A stretch of 64,000 bases of DNA from Variovorax jilinensis (lineage in GTDB: Bacteria > Pseudomonadota > Gammaproteobacteria > Burkholderiales > Burkholderiaceae_C): positions 1,240,001-1,304,000 of the forward strand of contig NZ_JASZYQ010000001.1 of NCBI RefSeq assembly GCF_030316885.1, read 5' to 3'. This document shows positions 1 to 9,199 of this stretch, in pieces; position 1 is the stretch's first letter; each line of letters starts with the position of its first letter. The notes under the pieces were generated by a model. It worked only from the letters and a program-made list of their open reading frames with translations, ran no database searches and was not told the origin of the DNA. Made by a program: the position numbers and the translations under genes.

Positions 1-1
1 C

Positions 2-310
2 GAGGCCCTGACGATCAAGGCACCGCGCACGCTGCGGCGAACGCTGAGCCTCGTCATCCGCATCGTGGTGGCACAGAACAGCGGCTACCGCGAGCGCGCC
101 GCCGAGATCCTCGGCCAGGTCGAGCGCGCCATCCACGGCACACCGCAGGCGCGCAGTGCCGACGGCATCGCACCCGAGGGCCTGCAGCTCCTGGGGTCCG
201 AGCCCGAGCGCGATGGCGGTGCCTCCCGCGTCGTCTACGGCATCCGCACGCACTGGCGCGTGACCTACCTCTGCAAGGAAGGTGCGCCCGACCACTCGCT
301 GGCCGCCTGA
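2..310 (+). CDS. Phage tail terminator-like protein (5' end outside window)
   Basis: The reading frame is open from the window edge to a TGA at 310, so the N-terminus is missing and about 102 residues are visible. The fragment contains a TLRRTLSLVIRIVV strand-like stretch and ends shortly before the tail tube gene. Genes of this size just upstream of the tail tube usually encode tail terminator or minor tail proteins that close the tube at its head-proximal end. The assignment rests mainly on position; no diagnostic motif is visible. Confidence 0.55.
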   Translation, partial: EALTIKAPRTLRRTLSLVIRIVVAQNSGYRERAAEILGQVERAIHGTPQARSADGIAPEGLQLLGSEPERDGGASRVVYGIRTHWRVTYLCKEGAPDHSLAA

Positions 311-343
311 CGTCACTCACATCCACTCAAGAAAGCGAACACC

Positions 344-814
344 ATGACCGTTCAAACCGTTGCCGGCACCAGCCTGCGCATCTCCGACAAGACGCCGATC
401 GCCTTCACGGTCGCGGCCTACGCCGAGCTCGACTACGAGGAGATCGGCGAGGTCACTGACGGCGGCTCGCACGGCCGCACCTATGCCGAGGTCACGCACC
501 AGCCGATCAATTCCCGCGGCACGCAGAAGTTCAAGGGCTCGTTCAACGAGGGAACCAAGACGCTGCAGCTCGCGATCGACGACGACGACCTCGGCCAGCT
601 CGTGCTGAAGGAGGCCCTGCATTCCGACAAGGACTACAGCTTCGCCGTCGTCTACCAGGATGGCGCCACCGACTACTTCCAGGCCAAGGTCCTGTCCTTC
701 GAGAAGGCCACCGCGGGCGTCGACAGCATCCGCTCGGCGACGGTCAACCTGTCGCTCACCACCAGCAAGGCCGGGATCGGCATCGTCGAAGCGCCTGCGC
801 CCGCCGCGCCCTGA
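344..814 (+). CDS. Major tail tube protein
   Basis: A 156-residue protein starting MTVQTVAGTSLRIS. The sequence is beta-rich with no membrane segment, and contains the FKGSFNEGTKT region typical of tail tube subunits. It would polymerise around the tape measure to form the non-contractile tail tube. It lies 33 nt after the terminator-like gene and 66 nt before the tail chaperone gene, which is the standard order. The first ATG after a purine-rich stretch (caagaaagcg) is taken as the start. The family call combines size, composition and synteny. Confidence 0.8.
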   Translation: MTVQTVAGTSLRISDKTPIAFTVAAYAELDYEEIGEVTDGGSHGRTYAEVTHQPINSRGTQKFKGSFNEGTKTLQLAIDDDDLGQLVLKEALHSDKDYSFAVVYQDGATDYFQAKVLSFEKATAGVDSIRSATVNLSLTTSKAGIGIVEAPAPAAP

Positions 815-880
815 AGTCGCTGCGCATCACGTCGCAGGCCATCTCACACGCTCTCAAGCGTTCCCCTGAATCACTGAACC

Positions 881-1312
881 ATGACCCTCAATCTCAAGAC
901 CCTGGCCGCCAGGAACACCAGCACCTTCCAGCTCCTCGACGGCAACGACGAGCCGCTCTTCGCGCCCGATGCGCAAGGCAACCCTGACGCGACCAAGCCG
1001 GTGCGCGTCACGGTCTACGGCCCTGGCAGCAAGGAGTACCAGCGCGTCCAGGCCAATGCCCAGAACCGCCTGGTCGAGCGCATGAGAAAGCGCGGCAAGG
1101 CCGCGCCATCGGCGGACGAACGCCTGCGCGACCAGGCCGAGCAGCTTGCGGACCTCACGGTCGCCTTCGAGAACCTCGAATACGACGGCCTCCAGGGCCG
1201 CGACTTGGCCCTCGCCATCTACGGCGATGGCTCGCTCGGCTTCATCACCGAACAGGTCAACAAGCACGCGGCGGACTGGGCAAATTTTACGAAGGCCTCG
1301 CAGCCGACCTGA
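881..1312 (+). CDS. Tail assembly chaperone, zero-frame product (G-like)
   Basis: A 143-residue charged soluble protein between the tail tube and tape measure genes, where lambda gpG sits. Such proteins coat the tape measure during tail assembly and are absent from the virion. Zero-frame translation ends at the TGA at 1310-1312, about 22 nt after a slippery heptamer A-AAT-TTT (1282-1288). Slippage there joins the frame to the next ORF, giving a longer GT-type protein. The short product should be the more abundant one, as in lambda. Confidence 0.8.
   Translation: MTLNLKTLAARNTSTFQLLDGNDEPLFAPDAQGNPDATKPVRVTVYGPGSKEYQRVQANAQNRLVERMRKRGKAAPSADERLRDQAEQLADLTVAFENLEYDGLQGRDLALAIYGDGSLGFITEQVNKHAADWANFTKASQPT
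1282..1288 (+). other. Programmed -1 ribosomal frameshift site AAATTTT
   Basis: In the zero frame the codons read GCA AAT TTT ACG, so the heptamer A-AAT-TTT fits X-XXY-YYZ exactly. A -1 slip makes the next codon TAC (1288-1290). It enters the frame open to 1743, giving the junction WANF-YEGLAADL, which reads as continuous protein. The position near the end of the upstream chaperone is where tailed phages keep this signal. No downstream pseudoknot was modelled. Confidence 0.75.
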
Positions 1313-1743
1313 TCCTGCACGTGCGCCACGCCGCCTGGCTGGCGGCCGTGCCCGCCGACGACAGCAGCACCGCCAGAGTGACCCATCCTGCCAGCCCTCA
1401 GAGCCGCGGCGCGCAGCGCGAAGCCGCCGGCTTCGCGGTCGACATGCCGCCGCTCGATGCCGCGGCGCACCTGGTGGATGTGCTGTGGCAGATCGGCCCG
1501 TCGATGCCGACGGGCATGGGCGCGGTGCCGATCAGCTTCGGCGAGATGCAGGCCTGGCAGCAGCAGACCGGCTACGCGCTCGGCTCGTGGGAGGTCCGCA
1601 CGCTGCGCCGCATGTCGGCGGCCTATGTCGCGCAGGCCGAGGAAGCCCGCCAGCGCGACTGTCCGCCGCCGTGGCTCGCGAAGGAGGCCCCGCGCGAAGG
1701 CGCGAAGACCGCCAGGCGCATCAGGGCGTTCCTGCGCGACTGA
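1288..1743 (+). CDS. Tail assembly chaperone, frameshifted extension (T-like)
   Basis: This frame has no convincing start: the first candidate is a GTG at 1321 without a good ribosome binding site. It is best read as the C-terminal 152 residues of a GT fusion made by -1 frameshifting at 1282-1288. The full fusion would be about 287 residues. The T domain probably contacts the tape measure and tail tube subunits. It ends 22 nt before the tape measure gene. Annotation pipelines would likely call it a separate hypothetical protein. Confidence 0.75.
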   Translation, partial: YEGLAADLILHVRHAAWLAAVPADDSSTARVTHPASPQSRGAQREAAGFAVDMPPLDAAAHLVDVLWQIGPSMPTGMGAVPISFGEMQAWQQQTGYALGSWEVRTLRRMSAAYVAQAEEARQRDCPPPWLAKEAPREGAKTARRIRAFLRD

Positions 1744-1765
1744 ACTGGAATCGAGAACACGAGAG

Positions 1766-4700
1766 ATGGTCAGCACCGGAAGCGAATTCGAGATGCGGTT
1801 CCTTGCCAACGTCGAGCAGGCGCTGGCGGAGGTCCGCAAGATGGAGCGCGGCATCGGCGCCTCGCTCGAGGGCATCACGAAGGCCGCGAAGTTCGCCGCA
1901 GGTGCACTCGCTGCCGTGGGCTTGAGCGTCAGCGTGTCGGCGATCTCCGGCTGGGTGCGCGAGGCCATCGAGGCGGCCGAGGCCACCGGCAAGCTCGGCC
2001 AGAAGGCCGGCATCGCAACGAAGGACGTCGCCGGCCTGCAGCTGGCTTTCGGCATGGCCGGCGTCAACGCAGCAGGCATGCAGACCGCGATGGCCAAGCT
2101 GTCGGTCGGGATCACGGGCGGCAGCAGGGCGCTCGAGCAGCTGGGCATCAAGACCCGGACCGCCTCCGGCGCCTACCGCGACACCAAGGACATCCTCTAC
2201 GACGTTGCGGACAGCTTCGCGGAGCTCAAGACCGGCGCTGCGAAATCCACGCTCGCGGTGGAGATCTTCGGCAGGTCCGGCACCGACCTGATCCCGCTCC
2301 TCGACGGCGGTGCCGAAGGACTGCGCGACATGGCTGAGATGGCCGAGCGCCTGGGCCTCGTGATCGACGACCAGACAGCCACCGCGGCCGGCAGCTTCAA
2401 CGACACGCTCAACCTTCTTCAGGAAGCGGGCCGGGGCGTGAGCACGCAGCTCGCCGCCCAGCTGTTGCCCACGCTCAACAGCATCGCGGGGGCCTTCTTC
2501 GACACGCTCACGCAGGGCGATGGCCTCCGCAAGGTCGCGGACTTCCTGGCTGCGTCCCTCAAGATCCTCTACACGGTCGGCATCGGCATCGTGCAGGTGT
2601 TCAAGACCGTTGGCACCACGCTCGCCGCGGCGGCGGCCCAGGTCGCCGCGCTGCTGCGCCGCGACTTCGCAGGGGCGACCGCGATCGGCAACGAGTGGAT
2701 GGCCGACATGAAAGACGACGCGAAGTCCACCGCCGCGCAGATCGAGAAGGTCTGGTCGGGGGCGGGTGACTCCGCCGTGTCGGCACTGGCTGCGAACGCC
2801 CGCCGCACGAAGGAGATCCAGCTCCAGACCGAGGCGCAGCGCGCGGGCGCCAACCGCGCCGCGGCCGACGCCGATGCCGCCGCCAGCGCCCGCATCAAGG
2901 CTGCCGACAAGGCCATCCTCGAGGCCCGCAAGACCCACTTCGAGGACATCGCGCTCGCCGTGCGGCTCGGCACCCGCACCGAGCTCGAGGCGATCGAGGC
3001 GCAGCTTGCGAGGGAAGAGGAAGTCTTCGCCAGGCGCACGGCGCTCGCGAACGCCGAGCTGTCGAACCTCCGCACGCGCGCCAACAGCCTGAAGGACCAG
3101 GAGGGCGTGCTCGCGCGCCTGGCAGAGATCGAGCGCAACCATGTCGAGGCGCGCCGCAAGGCGGCCGCCGATACCGCGCTGCTCGACAAGCGCGAGAGCG
3201 ATGCCCTCGAGGCGCGCTACCAGGACGCCGGCAAGGCGGCAGACGCCGCGGAGTCGGCCGTCCGCATGCAGCGGCGCCAGGCCCAGTTGCTCGGCGTCGA
3301 ATACGCGCACGCGGCCAAGGGGGCGGGTGCGTCCAACTACGACCTTGTCGAGAGCCTGGCGGCGCTCGAGCGCTCGTGGGCTTACGACACCGCCGCGCAG
3401 ATCGAGCGCCGCGCCGAGATGGAGCGGGGCCGTGACCTCAGCGGCGAGACGACCGAGGCTCTGCTGCGCCAGGCCGCGGCCATGCGCGAGCTCGCGGACA
3501 TGCAGTACGGCGCCGCGATGAGGGCGAATTCCATCGAGACGCTGAAGGCGATCGATGCCTACCTGGATCCGGCCAAGGCCAAGGACTTTGGCACCGCGCT
3601 GCGCGACAGCTTCGGCGAGGCCGGCAACGCGCTCGCACAGATGGCGAATGCCCTGCAGGACTTCGCCCAGAAGCAGGCCCAGCTCGGCGCCATGCAGAAG
3701 GCGCTGGCCGAGGACAAGAGCATCAACGCTGCCGATCGCCTCGTGCGCGAGATGCAGCTCGCCAAGGCTTCCGCCGCACTCCAGGTGAGCGGCTACGCCA
3801 GCATCGCCGGGGCAGCCAAGGGGCTCTTCAAGGACCACTCCAAGGGCTACAAGGCCATGCAGGCGGCCGAGAAGGCCTTCCGCGCGGTCGAGATCGCGAT
3901 GGCATTGGAGTCCACGGCCAAGAAGGTCTTGGGCATCACGCAGGTGGTCGCCGCCACCGCGATCGGCGAGCAGGCCAAGAGCAACGCGATCACCCAGGGC
4001 GTGGACGTCCAGCTCGCGGCCGACCAGGTCAAGGGGCAGTCCGCGGCCGTGGTGGGCGTCGCGACGCAGGCGCAGGGCGACCCGTACTCGGCATGGGCGC
4101 GCATGGCAGCGATGGCGGCCGTGATGGCGGCGATGGGCTTCGCGGTGCGCGGCGCCGGTGGATCCGGCGGTGGCGACAGCTACACGACGCCCGTGGCCGG
4201 CACGGGCACGGTGCTCGGCGCCGAGGGCCAGCAGTCGAAGTCGATCGGCAACGCGATCGAGCTGCTCGCGGCCAACAGCCGCATCGAGCTGCCGCTCACG
4301 CAGCGCATGCTGTCCGTGATGAGCGGTGTGCGCGATGGCATTGCGGGCCTGGGTTCCGTCGTCGCACGCAGCCAGGGCCTGCGCGGCGGCACGGCGACCG
4401 CGGCCAGCATCAGCGGCGCGGAGCTCATCGACAGCGGCATCGCGTTCTCGCCACAGACCATCGGCGACATGATCGCCAAGGGTGTGCAGGGCCACGGCTA
4501 CACGGTCAACTGGGCCAAGAAGAAGGGCGCGAGCGCGAGCTACACCGCGCTCGACGCCGCACTCACGGGCTCCATGCAGTCCATGGTCATCGGCATGGTG
4601 GATGCAGTCGCCACGGCGGCGCACAGCCTCCGGCTCGACGACCCGGACATGATGTCGCGGATCCTTTCCATCATGCCGGACCTCGGCGACACGTCGATGA

Positions 4701-6352
4701 TGCGCATGATGGGCATCGCCGGTGGCGGCATGGTGTCGCTCAAGGGCAAGTCCGGCAAGGAAGCGCAGGACGAACTCGAGGCGCTGTTCTCCAGCCTCGG
4801 CGACCAGATTGCACGCGCGGCGGTGCCTTCCCTTGCGGCGTTCCAGAGGGTCGGCGAGGGCATGTTCGAGACGCTCCTGCGCGTCGCAGCCGACGTCGAG
4901 AAGGCGGAGTACGCGCTCGAGAAGTTCGGCGTCGCCGCGATCGACTACACGCAGGTGCTCAACAAGAGCGGCGACCTCGCGACCGAGATCGTGCGGCAGT
5001 CGGTGGCCGCGCTCGAGTACACGGCCTCCGGCGCGCTCACCGGCGTGGGGCAGATCATCGAGGTCTTCACGGGCTCCTACGACGAGCTGATCGACCTGTA
5101 CCGGGTCCTCTCGGACGTTCGCGGCGCGATGCGCTCGGTGGGCGCCGCAGGCGCGGACCTGTCGGCGGCGATGGTGCGCGGCGCCGGCGGCATCGAGGCG
5201 CTGCAGACTGGGCTGCAGGACTACTTCGACGGCTTCTTCACCGAAGTGGAGCAGCGCGCCGCCAACGCCGCGCGCCTGGCCGAGGAGTTCGCCCGGGTCG
5301 GCGTGGCCGTGCCGGTGAGCAAGGAGGCCTTCCGCGCGCTGGTCGAGAGCCTCGACACCTCCACCGATGCCGGTGCGAACCTCTTCGGGCAGCTGATGCA
5401 GCTCTCGGGCCAGTTCGCCGAGGTCGCCGATGCGGCCGCGGCGGCAGCCGACGCGCAGGCACAGGCCGCGATCTCGGCGGCGCAATCCGCGGCCGATGCC
5501 TGGCGATCGGTCGCCAACGGCCTGCGCGGTGACATCGAGCGCCTGCACGCCGACAGCCAGAACCTCGTCGATCCGATGCTGCGCTATGCGCGCGGTCTGG
5601 CGCAGCTGGACCGCGACGTCGTGCAGGCCCTGGCCGGCGACATCGAGGCGGCACGGCGCGTCGGTGCCTCGGCCACGGGCTTCCTGCAGGCGGCCGAGCG
5701 CACCAGCGCCACGCGCGCCGATTACCTGCGCGATCGCGCGCTCACCGAGGCCAAGCTCGGCGCCGTGCTCGAGCAGGCGGAGGAGCAGGCGGACATCCAG
5801 CAGGTGATCGCGGACGCGAGCGCCCGGCAGGTCTTTGAGCTGCAGTCGATCAATGCGAACCTGGTCGACTTCGCGCGCGCAGTGCTGGCCGGGCGCGCGG
5901 TGGGCTCGACACTGCCCGCGTTTGCCGAAGGCGGCATGCACGCGGGCGGTCTACGCCTGGTCGGCGAACGGGGATGGGAGATCGAGGCCACGGGGCCTTC
6001 GCGGATCTGGAACCAGGATCAGCTCGCGGACGCGCTGTCGGGATCGGCGGGCAAGGACGACGGCGAGGGGGAGGGCGACCGCATCTGGCGACGTCCGCAG
6101 GCGCGGTCGACCGGCTCGAGCCAGGCTGCGATCGACGATCGCATCGTGCAGCGGCTGGATGCCCTGATCGCCGAGTGCATCCGCGGAAACGATGAAGGCC
6201 GCGTCGGCGACGCCGCGATCGCCGAGATGGGCCTTCGCACGCACCGGCTGCTCGATCGCCTGAGCGATGGCGGCGACGCGTTGCGCACGCGAGATTCGAG
6301 CGCGCTCGACGCGCCGCCGACCCGCGCCCGCGTCATGAGGGCCTCGGCATGA
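1766..6352 (+). CDS. Tail tape measure protein
   Basis: At 1528 residues this is the largest phage gene here and should set tail length. The start is the ATG at 1766, preceded by a purine-rich gagag; the longer open frame upstream overlaps the chaperone frame and is not phage-like. The sequence is rich in Ala and charged residues, with long heptad-like helices around residues 340-560, hydrophobic patches near residues 20-45 and 240-290, and a C-terminal segment with FAEGGMHAGGLRLVGERGWE, typical of tape measure C-termini. The stop overlaps the next start (ATGA at 6349-6352). Confidence 0.92.
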   Translation: MVSTGSEFEMRFLANVEQALAEVRKMERGIGASLEGITKAAKFAAGALAAVGLSVSVSAISGWVREAIEAAEATGKLGQKAGIATKDVAGLQLAFGMAGVNAAGMQTAMAKLSVGITGGSRALEQLGIKTRTASGAYRDTKDILYDVADSFAELKTGAAKSTLAVEIFGRSGTDLIPLLDGGAEGLRDMAEMAERLGLVIDDQTATAAGSFNDTLNLLQEAGRGVSTQLAAQLLPTLNSIAGAFFDTLTQGDGLRKVADFLAASLKILYTVGIGIVQVFKTVGTTLAAAAAQVAALLRRDFAGATAIGNEWMADMKDDAKSTAAQIEKVWSGAGDSAVSALAANARRTKEIQLQTEAQRAGANRAAADADAAASARIKAADKAILEARKTHFEDIALAVRLGTRTELEAIEAQLAREEEVFARRTALANAELSNLRTRANSLKDQEGVLARLAEIERNHVEARRKAAADTALLDKRESDALEARYQDAGKAADAAESAVRMQRRQAQLLGVEYAHAAKGAGASNYDLVESLAALERSWAYDTAAQIERRAEMERGRDLSGETTEALLRQAAAMRELADMQYGAAMRANSIETLKAIDAYLDPAKAKDFGTALRDSFGEAGNALAQMANALQDFAQKQAQLGAMQKALAEDKSINAADRLVREMQLAKASAALQVSGYASIAGAAKGLFKDHSKGYKAMQAAEKAFRAVEIAMALESTAKKVLGITQVVAATAIGEQAKSNAITQGVDVQLAADQVKGQSAAVVGVATQAQGDPYSAWARMAAMAAVMAAMGFAVRGAGGSGGGDSYTTPVAGTGTVLGAEGQQSKSIGNAIELLAANSRIELPLTQRMLSVMSGVRDGIAGLGSVVARSQGLRGGTATAASISGAELIDSGIAFSPQTIGDMIAKGVQGHGYTVNWAKKKGASASYTALDAALTGSMQSMVIGMVDAVATAAHSLRLDDPDMMSRILSIMPDLGDTSMMRMMGIAGGGMVSLKGKSGKEAQDELEALFSSLGDQIARAAVPSLAAFQRVGEGMFETLLRVAADVEKAEYALEKFGVAAIDYTQVLNKSGDLATEIVRQSVAALEYTASGALTGVGQIIEVFTGSYDELIDLYRVLSDVRGAMRSVGAAGADLSAAMVRGAGGIEALQTGLQDYFDGFFTEVEQRAANAARLAEEFARVGVAVPVSKEAFRALVESLDTSTDAGANLFGQLMQLSGQFAEVADAAAAAADAQAQAAISAAQSAADAWRSVANGLRGDIERLHADSQNLVDPMLRYARGLAQLDRDVVQALAGDIEAARRVGASATGFLQAAERTSATRADYLRDRALTEAKLGAVLEQAEEQADIQQVIADASARQVFELQSINANLVDFARAVLAGRAVGSTLPAFAEGGMHAGGLRLVGERGWEIEATGPSRIWNQDQLADALSGSAGKDDGEGEGDRIWRRPQARSTGSSQAAIDDRIVQRLDALIAECIRGNDEGRVGDAAIAEMGLRTHRLLDRLSDGGDALRTRDSSALDAPPTRARVMRASA

Positions 6353-7230
6353 AGGTGACGTTCCCCGTGGCCATCACGCCCGCCAATCTGCTCGCGAGCA
6401 ACGTGAGCGAGGAAGACCTGCCGGCCTGGCAGGCCGGCGTCACCTACGCGGTCGCGCAGCGCGTGATCTCCGAGCGGCGGATCTGGGAAGCCGTGAAGGC
6501 AGGCAAAGGCCAGCCGCCCAGCGACAACCCCGAATACTGGGTCGACCTGGGTGCCACGAACCGCTGGGCGATGTTCGACCAGAAGGTGGGCAGCCAGTCG
6601 CGCCGCGCGACGCCCATCGTGGTCGAGTTCGCGCCCGGCATCGTCAGCGACGTTGCGGTGCTAAACGTCGATGCCGAGTCGGCCCTGCTCGAACTGCGCG
6701 ATGGCGGCGAGGTGGTGTGGCGGTCCGAGCGCGACCTGCGCACCGGCGAGGTGATCGTCAACTGGTTCGACTACTTCTTCTCGGAGTTCAGGAACCGCAC
6801 CGACGTGATCTTCACGGGCGTGCCTCCGTACGCGCAGGGCGTGCTCACGCTGACCGTCGCCAAGCCCGTCAACGACGTCGCCGTGGGCGAGGTGCTCGTG
6901 GGCCGTTCGATGACCTTCGGCCAGACGCAGATCTCGCCGCGCCTGGGGATCACCGACTACTCGCGCAAGGAAGCCGATGCCTGGGGCGACTACTTCGTGG
7001 TCGAGCGCGCGTTCTCCCGGCGCATGAGCGTCAGCGTGCTGGTCGACAACCGCCTGGTCGACGAGGTCTACCGCCTGCTCAACAAGCACCGCGCCACGCC
7101 GCTGATCTGGAGCGCGGACGACGAGCGCTTCAGCTCGCTCATCGTCTATGGCTTCTATCGCAGCTTCGACATCGTCGTCGCGCACCACACCCATTCCTTC
7201 TGCTCCCTCGACATCGAGGGCCTCACCTGA
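6349..7230 (+). CDS. Phage tail-tip/adaptor protein with carbohydrate-binding-like N-terminus
   Basis: A 293-residue protein translationally coupled to the tape measure by ATGA and to the collar gene by an overlap at 7230. Residues 24-65 (WQAGVTYAVAQRVI...WEAVKAGKG...YWVDLG) resemble the small aromatic-rich carbohydrate-binding modules found in tail-tip proteins. The rest is beta-rich with several Tyr/Trp residues. It probably connects the tail end to receptor-binding parts or touches surface glycans. It could also be a distal tail protein; I cannot choose by sequence alone. Confidence 0.6.
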   Translation: MKVTFPVAITPANLLASNVSEEDLPAWQAGVTYAVAQRVISERRIWEAVKAGKGQPPSDNPEYWVDLGATNRWAMFDQKVGSQSRRATPIVVEFAPGIVSDVAVLNVDAESALLELRDGGEVVWRSERDLRTGEVIVNWFDYFFSEFRNRTDVIFTGVPPYAQGVLTLTVAKPVNDVAVGEVLVGRSMTFGQTQISPRLGITDYSRKEADAWGDYFVVERAFSRRMSVSVLVDNRLVDEVYRLLNKHRATPLIWSADDERFSSLIVYGFYRSFDIVVAHHTHSFCSLDIEGLT

Positions 7231-8585
7231 TGACCGCCAGCCCCAGTCCGATGAACCGCCCCACCATTCCCTCGGTGCCGACGCCGGTACCGACGCGCAA
7301 CGACCCCGAGAACTTTGCGGCGCGCGCCGATGCGACCCTGGGCGCGTTGCCCTCCGTCGTGGACGGCATGAACGCGATGGGCCTCTACATGGGGCAGCGC
7401 GGCGGCGATGCCGATGCGTCCGCCATCGCGGCCGCGCAGAGCGAGGCGAAAGCATGGGATTCGGCTGCGGCCTCCGAACTCTCCCGCCGTGCGGCCGCGC
7501 TCTCGGCCGCTGCCGCCGCGGCGTCGCCTGCCATGCCGAGCACGACGGCGGCGTCGCTCTCGGTGAGCCCTGGCATGAAGACCTTTCTGACCCAGCCGGC
7601 CCGGCTGTGGGCCGAGGGCCAGCATGTACGCATCGCGCGCACCGCGGCGCCGGCCGAGATCGGCATGGGTGGCGTGGTGATCACCTATGACGCGGCCACG
7701 GGCCACATGAGCGTGGTCGTCGGCCAGGGCATGACCCAGGGCCAGGGCGAGCACGCGGGCTGGACGATCACCGGCAGCGGCCCGACGGCGACGCTGGCCC
7801 AGCTTGGGCTGCCGCTCGCCTCCAGCGGTCCGAACCGGATCATGGTGGCGGACGCCGCTGGCCGTGTGTACGAACTGCGCACTTCCGAAGAGGTGTTTGC
7901 GCCCGCGCGCTCGGCTTTTGGCGTGCCCGTGGGCATGGTGGCGCATTTCGCCACCACGCGAACGCCGTCAGCATGGCTGCGCCTCAACGGAACGCTGGCT
8001 TCGCGCGTGGCATACGCCGACCTGTTCAATTTTGCGAAGGAACAGGGGTTGGTGGGCGAGTCGGAGTGGTTCGGCGGCGCCTTCGGCCGCTTCAGCCTGG
8101 GCAACGGCTCGACCACCTTCCGGGTGCCCGACCTTCGTGGTCTGGCATTGCGCGGCCTGGACGATGGTCGAGGCTTCGATCCGGACCGTGCCTGGGGCAC
8201 GCACCAGGACTCCGACAACCGCTCGCATGCGCACGCCGTGGCCGACCCCACGCACGCGCACCCGGTGGCAGACCCCACGCACACCCACCCGGCCTGGACC
8301 GATGCCCAAGGCTGGCACGACCACGCGAACGGACTGAACGGCAACAACGGTCTGCACGGCCTGCAGTTCGGCTCGGGGGCGCACACCGGAAATATCGGCC
8401 TCTTCGGTGTTGACGGTGGCAGACGCACCGACGGCAACGGGCAGCACGGCCACAACGTCGGCGTCGGTGCCGCTGGCACGGGCATCGGCATTCATGCATC
8501 GGCCACCGGCATTGCCATCCATGCCAGTGGCGGCGCCGAGAGCCGGCCCAGAAACATCGCCTACCCCCTGTTCATCAAGTACTGA
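7230..8585 (+). CDS. Tail collar/fibre protein with His-rich HxH repeats
   Basis: A 451-residue protein. Residues about 1-110 are Ala/Ser-rich and probably form a trimeric shaft. The middle holds the phage tail collar motif (GVPVGMVAHFATT, then WLRLNG and FRVPDLRGLALRG). From about residue 325 repeats of the type DPTHAHPVADPTHTHP occur, then WHDHANGLNG and more HGH/HAS motifs. HxH motifs in T4 gp37 and similar tips coordinate metal ions along the trimer axis, so this is a likely receptor-binding tip. The ATG at 7230 overlaps the preceding stop. Confidence 0.8.
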   Translation: MTASPSPMNRPTIPSVPTPVPTRNDPENFAARADATLGALPSVVDGMNAMGLYMGQRGGDADASAIAAAQSEAKAWDSAAASELSRRAAALSAAAAAASPAMPSTTAASLSVSPGMKTFLTQPARLWAEGQHVRIARTAAPAEIGMGGVVITYDAATGHMSVVVGQGMTQGQGEHAGWTITGSGPTATLAQLGLPLASSGPNRIMVADAAGRVYELRTSEEVFAPARSAFGVPVGMVAHFATTRTPSAWLRLNGTLASRVAYADLFNFAKEQGLVGESEWFGGAFGRFSLGNGSTTFRVPDLRGLALRGLDDGRGFDPDRAWGTHQDSDNRSHAHAVADPTHAHPVADPTHTHPAWTDAQGWHDHANGLNGNNGLHGLQFGSGAHTGNIGLFGVDGGRRTDGNGQHGHNVGVGAAGTGIGIHASATGIAIHASGGAESRPRNIAYPLFIKY

Positions 8586-8593
8586 GGATCGTC

Positions 8594-9199
8594 ATGCGCG
8601 TCTATTGCTTTGACCCCGCCACGGGCGTCTACACCGGAGAGAGCGAGGCCGACCCTTCGCCGCTCGAGCCTGGCTGCTTCCTGCTCCCGGCTTTCGCCAC
8701 CTTCGACCCGCCCCCGCCGGCAGAGGAGGGCATGCGAGCCGTCATGGTGGAGGGCGCGTGGGCGCTGGAGGCCATCCCCGCCCCGCCGGCGCTCGAGACG
8801 CCCGGCGCGCCCGGTGAGCCCGCAGAGCCCGAGCTCCCGCGGCCGCCATCCGAGCCGCCCACCTTCGCGGAGCGTGCCGACATGCTCAGGGCGCTGGTGC
8901 AGGAATACATGGACGCCATGGCGCGCTCCTACAACTACGACGACATCAGCACCGCCGTGACCTACGCGGAGGAACCCGCAGTCCCCAAGTTCCAGAACGA
9001 AGGCCGCGCAATGCGCGCCTGGCGATCGCTGGTGTGGGAGGCCTGCTACGACCTGCTCGCCCGCGTCCAGGCCGGCGAGGCCGAGGAGCCGAGCGTCGAG
9101 CAGCTGCACGAGTTGCTGCCGCGCCTCTTCGTGCCGCCGCTCGAGCCGGTCGACCCGGCAGAGGAGCCCTCGGAATCGGAGGAGGTGCCCGTTGCCTGA
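8594..9199 (+). CDS. Putative tail fibre assembly/tail accessory protein
   Basis: A 201-residue protein 8 nt after the collar gene, preceded by gaggatcgtc. Residues 5-35 (FDPATGVYTGESEADPSPLEPGCFLLP) resemble the N-termini of tail fibre assembly chaperones. A long Pro/Glu-rich linker follows (about 75-95), then a helical C-terminal part (ERADMLRALVQEYMDAMA...). The position after a fibre gene and before the lysis genes supports a chaperone or accessory role for the fibre. Confidence 0.6.
   Translation: MRVYCFDPATGVYTGESEADPSPLEPGCFLLPAFATFDPPPPAEEGMRAVMVEGAWALEAIPAPPALETPGAPGEPAEPELPRPPSEPPTFAERADMLRALVQEYMDAMARSYNYDDISTAVTYAEEPAVPKFQNEGRAMRAWRSLVWEACYDLLARVQAGEAEEPSVEQLHELLPRLFVPPLEPVDPAEEPSESEEVPVA

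Noticed and set aside
1721..5941. A 1406-codon open frame on the minus strand across the tape measure gene
   Set aside because: It is the antisense shadow of a GC-rich gene, with an Arg/His/Leu-biased composition and no domain. The plus-strand frame has clear tape-measure character.
8220..8540. Repeats in the collar gene as a CRISPR array
   Set aside because: The repeats are in-frame coding repeats of a His-rich protein with no regular spacers. I saw no CRISPR array or cas gene in the window.
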